The notes beneath the pieces are model-generated. The model saw only the letters and a program-made list of their open reading frames with translations, did not search any database and was not told the DNA's origin. DNA of 64,000 bases from QHXM01 sp963697975 (GTDB lineage: Bacteria > Acidobacteriota > Blastocatellia > Pyrinomonadales > Pyrinomonadaceae), in assembly GCA_963697975.1 (NCBI GenBank), contig OY969111.1, positions 4,774,001-4,838,000 on the forward strand. The letters are read 5' to 3'. The position numbers and the translations under genes were made by a program. Below, one piece after another: positions 61,789 to 64,000 of this stretch. Numbering within the stretch: the first letter of the stretch is position 1; every line of letters starts with the position of its first letter.

Positions 61789-62226
61789 ATGAGTCAAACG
61801 GAACAGAAAACCAAACTCGAACTCGTTTACACACTTTTTTGCGATGACGTGCGATTGGAAGTCGGGAACAAGCTCTCGTTGATGGGTGTGTTTCAGAACA
61901 TCATGGTGCAGCAGGTGCCCGTGTCTTTGATTAAGTTTGCGGTCATCAATCACTGGAAGGGTGAGGGAAAGCATTTGTCGGAAGTGAGAATCCTGACGCC
62001 GGACAGAAAGCAGCCCATCGTCGTGTCACAGCCTTCGCCGTTCGAGATTGCGCCGGGCGGCTTCGCCGACAACATCAGTTTCTTCGTCAATGTGACTTTT
62101 CCGGTTCCCGGTCAATACTGGGTGCAGACGCTCGTCAATTCGACGCTCTTTGACGAGCAGCCGTTGATTGTCGCCGACTCGCAGGAGGCGAGATCAACAG
62201 AGAACGTTTCCGATGCTGTGAATTGA
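61789..62226 (+). CDS. DUF6941-like small protein
   Basis: 145 residues; AGGAG precedes the ATG by six bases. The pattern LVYTLFCDDVRLEVGNKLSLMGVFQNIM, then a beta-rich body (SFFVNVTFPVPGQYWVQTLVN), resembles the DUF6941 family, whose function is unknown. No signal peptide or membrane helix. Stands alone after ligA. Confidence 0.65.
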   Translation: MSQTEQKTKLELVYTLFCDDVRLEVGNKLSLMGVFQNIMVQQVPVSLIKFAVINHWKGEGKHLSEVRILTPDRKQPIVVSQPSPFEIAPGGFADNISFFVNVTFPVPGQYWVQTLVNSTLFDEQPLIVADSQEARSTENVSDAVN

Positions 62227-62238
62227 GCTTACAAGCTG

Positions 62239-62628
62239 TTAGAGATTATAAAGTTTGACCTTGTAATTCAGGGTGTTGGGCTTGACGCCGAGCATCCGCG
62301 CAGCCCTTGCCTGATTGCCGCCCGTGATGAGGAGCGCTTGCCGGATAATACTCGATTCATATTGACGCACCGCGTCGTCGAGCTTGATTCCGTTCTCAAT
62401 GTCCATCTGGCGAGCACCTTGCGGCATTACTAATTCCGACATTAACACGTCGCCTTCCAGAGCCTGCGCTTCTTTCAGCAAGGTCAGCGCCAAATCTTTC
62501 AGTCCCCTGGCCCTGGTTGTGAGTTGAGGCGGTTCGGGTTTGAAGCCTGCGCGTGGTGTGACAGAGCGCAAGCGCCCGACGTGCCGACTCGATGTGGAAG
62601 GTTTTAAGGCTGTCGCGTTCCTGCTCAT
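62239..62628 (-). CDS. Fis-type helix-turn-helix regulator
   Basis: 129 residues. The N-terminal ~60 residues are basic and low in structure. The C-terminal ~60 (IKLDDAVRQYESSIIRQALLITGGNQARAARMLGVKPNTLNYKVKLYNL) is a Fis/NtrC-type HTH without an attached AAA+ domain. A DNA-binding regulator or architectural protein. AAAGGGGG precedes the start. Confidence 0.82.
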   Translation of the reverse strand: MSRNATALKPSTSSRHVGRLRSVTPRAGFKPEPPQLTTRARGLKDLALTLLKEAQALEGDVLMSELVMPQGARQMDIENGIKLDDAVRQYESSIIRQALLITGGNQARAARMLGVKPNTLNYKVKLYNL

Positions 62629-62730
62629 TGGATGGCCCCCTTTGAAATGAAAACACCGCGAAGCTATTTCTTGTGGCAGTTATTTATTCGTTTGCCAGAG
62701 GAAAAAGTTCCGTAAAAAAAAGCGCGCACG

Positions 62731-62780
62731 ATCAAAAAACTTCTGGCCCTGATGGCGATAGGTTTTCCGGCTGGGCCGCC
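62731..62780 (-). terminator. Candidate attenuator/terminator in the leader of the Fis-type gene
   Basis: On the minus strand GGCCC and GGGCC bracket a ~25-nt region and are followed by AGAAGTTTTTTG. It lies ~110 bp upstream of the Fis-type gene, between it and the tRNA terminator. Could be a transcription attenuator or a leftover terminator. Confidence 0.4.
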
Positions 62781-62829
62781 TTACCCCGTATTCTTTAAAC
62801 GAATTCAGTGATTCGCTTCTTACAGGTTA

Positions 62830-62875
62830 AGACGTAAAAAGAGGCGAGTTGGTTACCAAACTCGCCTCTCCGGTA
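62830..62875 (-). terminator. Rho-independent terminator after tRNA-Leu
   Basis: Minus strand: GAGAGGCGAGTTTGG, loop TAA, CCAACTCGCCTC, then TTTTTACG. A strong stem with U-tract ~20 bp after the tRNA 3' end. Confidence 0.88.
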
Positions 62876-62894
62876 TAAATTTAAGAAGATTTCG

Positions 62895-62978
62895 TGCGGA
62901 TGAGTGGATTTGAACCACCACGGTATCGCTACCACAGGCTTCTGAGACCTGCGCGTCTGCCAGTTTCGCCACATCCGC
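62895..62978 (-). tRNA. tRNA-Leu (anticodon CAG)
   Basis: 84 nt on the minus strand. Acceptor GCGGATG pairs with CATCCGC; anticodon arm CAGGT-CTCAGAA-GCCTG has CAG in the loop. The T arm carries GGTTCAAATCC. The long variable arm (GTGGTAGCGATACC...) is as expected for a class II Leu tRNA. CCA is not encoded. A terminator follows. Confidence 0.95.
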
Positions 62979-63189
62979 TCATTAACTGGTTCGATTTGAA
63001 TATTACGGACTGAGGTGGAAACGTGTCAAGCAAGCCTCCCAAAAGCTTTGGAACATCCTCAAACGCTCTCTGAGAGTTTCGTCCCGTCAGCCGCCGGAGT
63101 GAATTGCGATTGAGCTTGAACTTCTGACGCGGTTGCTAGCGGGCTAGCGTGATTGTTATAGTTGGCCACACTTTAGTTGCCGGAAAATA

Positions 63190-63930
63190 ATGGACGAAAC
63201 AGCAGCGCCCGCCTCTGATGAATTGCGTGAACGTTTGGCGGAGGTGCGCCGCCGGATTGACGAGAGCGCGCGAAGCGTTGGACGCGATGCGGCGGAAATC
63301 AAGTTGATTGCCGTCACGAAGACGCACCCGCCCGAAATCGTGCGGCTCGCAATCGAGGCAGGCGCGAGTGACCTGGGCGAAAACCGTGTGCAGGAAGCGG
63401 ACGAGAAGATTGCTGAACTGGGGCGCGAGAGCGCGCGCTGGCATCTCATCGGGCATCTTCAGGCAAATAAGGCTCGCCGGGCTGTCGCGCTCTTTGACTT
63501 GATTCATTCTTTGGATTCGGCATCGCTCGCTCGTCGTCTGGACCGATTGTGCGAGGAGGCGGGACGCGAAGTGTTGCCGGTGCTGATTCAGGTTGATCTT
63601 GGGAGTGAGACAACAAAGTCGGGCGTGAGCGAAAAGGAATTGCCGGAACTGGTCGAGGTGGTCGTCGCATGTCAGCGGCTGCGTTTGACGGGATTAATGA
63701 CGTTGCCACCGTTTTTCGAGGACACGGAGCTTGTGCGCCCCTTTTTTCGTCGCCTGCGCGAAATGCGTGATGCTTTGAGAGCGCGCGGAGTTTTCGGAGC
63801 AGGGCGGGGCGAGCTTTCGATGGGCATGAGCCATGACTACGAAGTGGCGATAGAAGAGGGCGCGACGTTTGTGCGCGTCGGGACTGCGATCTTCGGAGAG
63901 CGGCAGGCCCAAAAGACAGGCAAAGGGTAG
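63190..63930 (+). CDS. YggS-family PLP-binding protein
   Basis: 246 residues. LIAVTKTHPPEIVRLAIEAG holds the PLP Lys; GENRVQEADEKI, WHLIGHLQANKAR, HSLDSASLARRL and LSMGMSHDYEVAIEEGATFVRVGTAIFG are all family signatures. A single-domain PLP homeostasis protein. No strong ribosome binding site is visible. The remaining ~70 bp to the window edge carry nothing recognisable. Confidence 0.92.
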   Translation: MDETAAPASDELRERLAEVRRRIDESARSVGRDAAEIKLIAVTKTHPPEIVRLAIEAGASDLGENRVQEADEKIAELGRESARWHLIGHLQANKARRAVALFDLIHSLDSASLARRLDRLCEEAGREVLPVLIQVDLGSETTKSGVSEKELPELVEVVVACQRLRLTGLMTLPPFFEDTELVRPFFRRLREMRDALRARGVFGAGRGELSMGMSHDYEVAIEEGATFVRVGTAIFGERQAQKTGKG

Positions 63931-64000
63931 TAGATCAAAAGACGCTCTCTCGCACTTTGCAATTGAGCCATCAAACTCAGAGATAAATCTTTATGTATCT

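Overview
The window is a single stretch of chromosome, fairly GC-rich (roughly 55-58% by eye), from a Gram-negative-type heterotroph. The gene styles point to Acidobacteriota, most likely class Blastocatellia: a DUF4388/J-domain/TPR protein, a B12-dependent ribonucleotide reductase, PrsW, DUF1003, PilZ, a polysaccharide export lipoprotein-like gene, many zinc ribbons, and heptad-type intergenic repeats. There is no rRNA, phage integrase or transposase here, so the taxonomic call is inference. One tRNA gene is present, tRNA-Leu(CAG).

Layout. 1-3.5 kb: a 5'-truncated peptidase-MA/TPR protein, a trypsin-like protease and a small stand-alone copy of its N-terminal domain. 3.5-7.2 kb: an NtrC-type sigma-54 activator and its 7TM histidine kinase, separated by a 20-unit array of palindromes on a 21-bp period. 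7.3-20 kb: mostly single genes (two overlapping membrane/unknown genes, DinB-like protein, ferredoxin, class II cyclic-nucleotide phosphodiesterase, PrsW protease, SDR, polysaccharide export protein, DUF1003 protein, matrixin-type metalloprotease).

20.3-29.6 kb is a potassium / c-di-AMP region. It holds two tandem APC-type permeases, a KdpDE-like two-component pair, a small membrane protein and a KimA-like transporter. Two ydaO-type c-di-AMP riboswitches, each followed by a terminator, precede the second permease unit and the KimA unit. No KdpFABC pump is present.

29.7-38 kb: zinc ribbon, purD, pspA with a coiled-coil partner, hslO, and nrdJ behind a near-consensus promoter and a structured leader. 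38.4-42.3 kb: a cytoplasmic subtilase (S8) tightly coupled to a ComEC-type metallo-beta-lactamase protein, followed by an unknown small protein; this is a candidate uncharacterised protease/MBL module. 42.3-49.5 kb: PilZ, small unknowns, an AbrB-like protein, BON protein, HDAC-family deacetylase, zinc ribbon, enoyl-CoA hydratase and MFS transporter. 49.7-64 kb: HAMP/SpoIIE phosphatase, a degenerate D12-methylase-like protein coupled to an HD-GYP protein, the DUF4388/J protein, GAF histidine kinase, GNAT, an M20-family protein lacking key catalytic residues, ligA, a DUF6941-like protein, a Fis-type HTH protein, the tRNA and a YggS protein.

Two features cut across the gene list. First, at least fifteen gene junctions carry inverted repeats, most with arms built from tandem 7-nt units (GTGGTCA, GTGATRG, CGTRAAT, AGACAGR and others). 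Variants in one arm are mirrored in the other, the loops look related, and several arms supply the stop codon and last residues of the neighbouring gene. Second, the palindrome array at 4998-5412 has a 21-bp period, which is both 3 x 7 nt and two helical turns.
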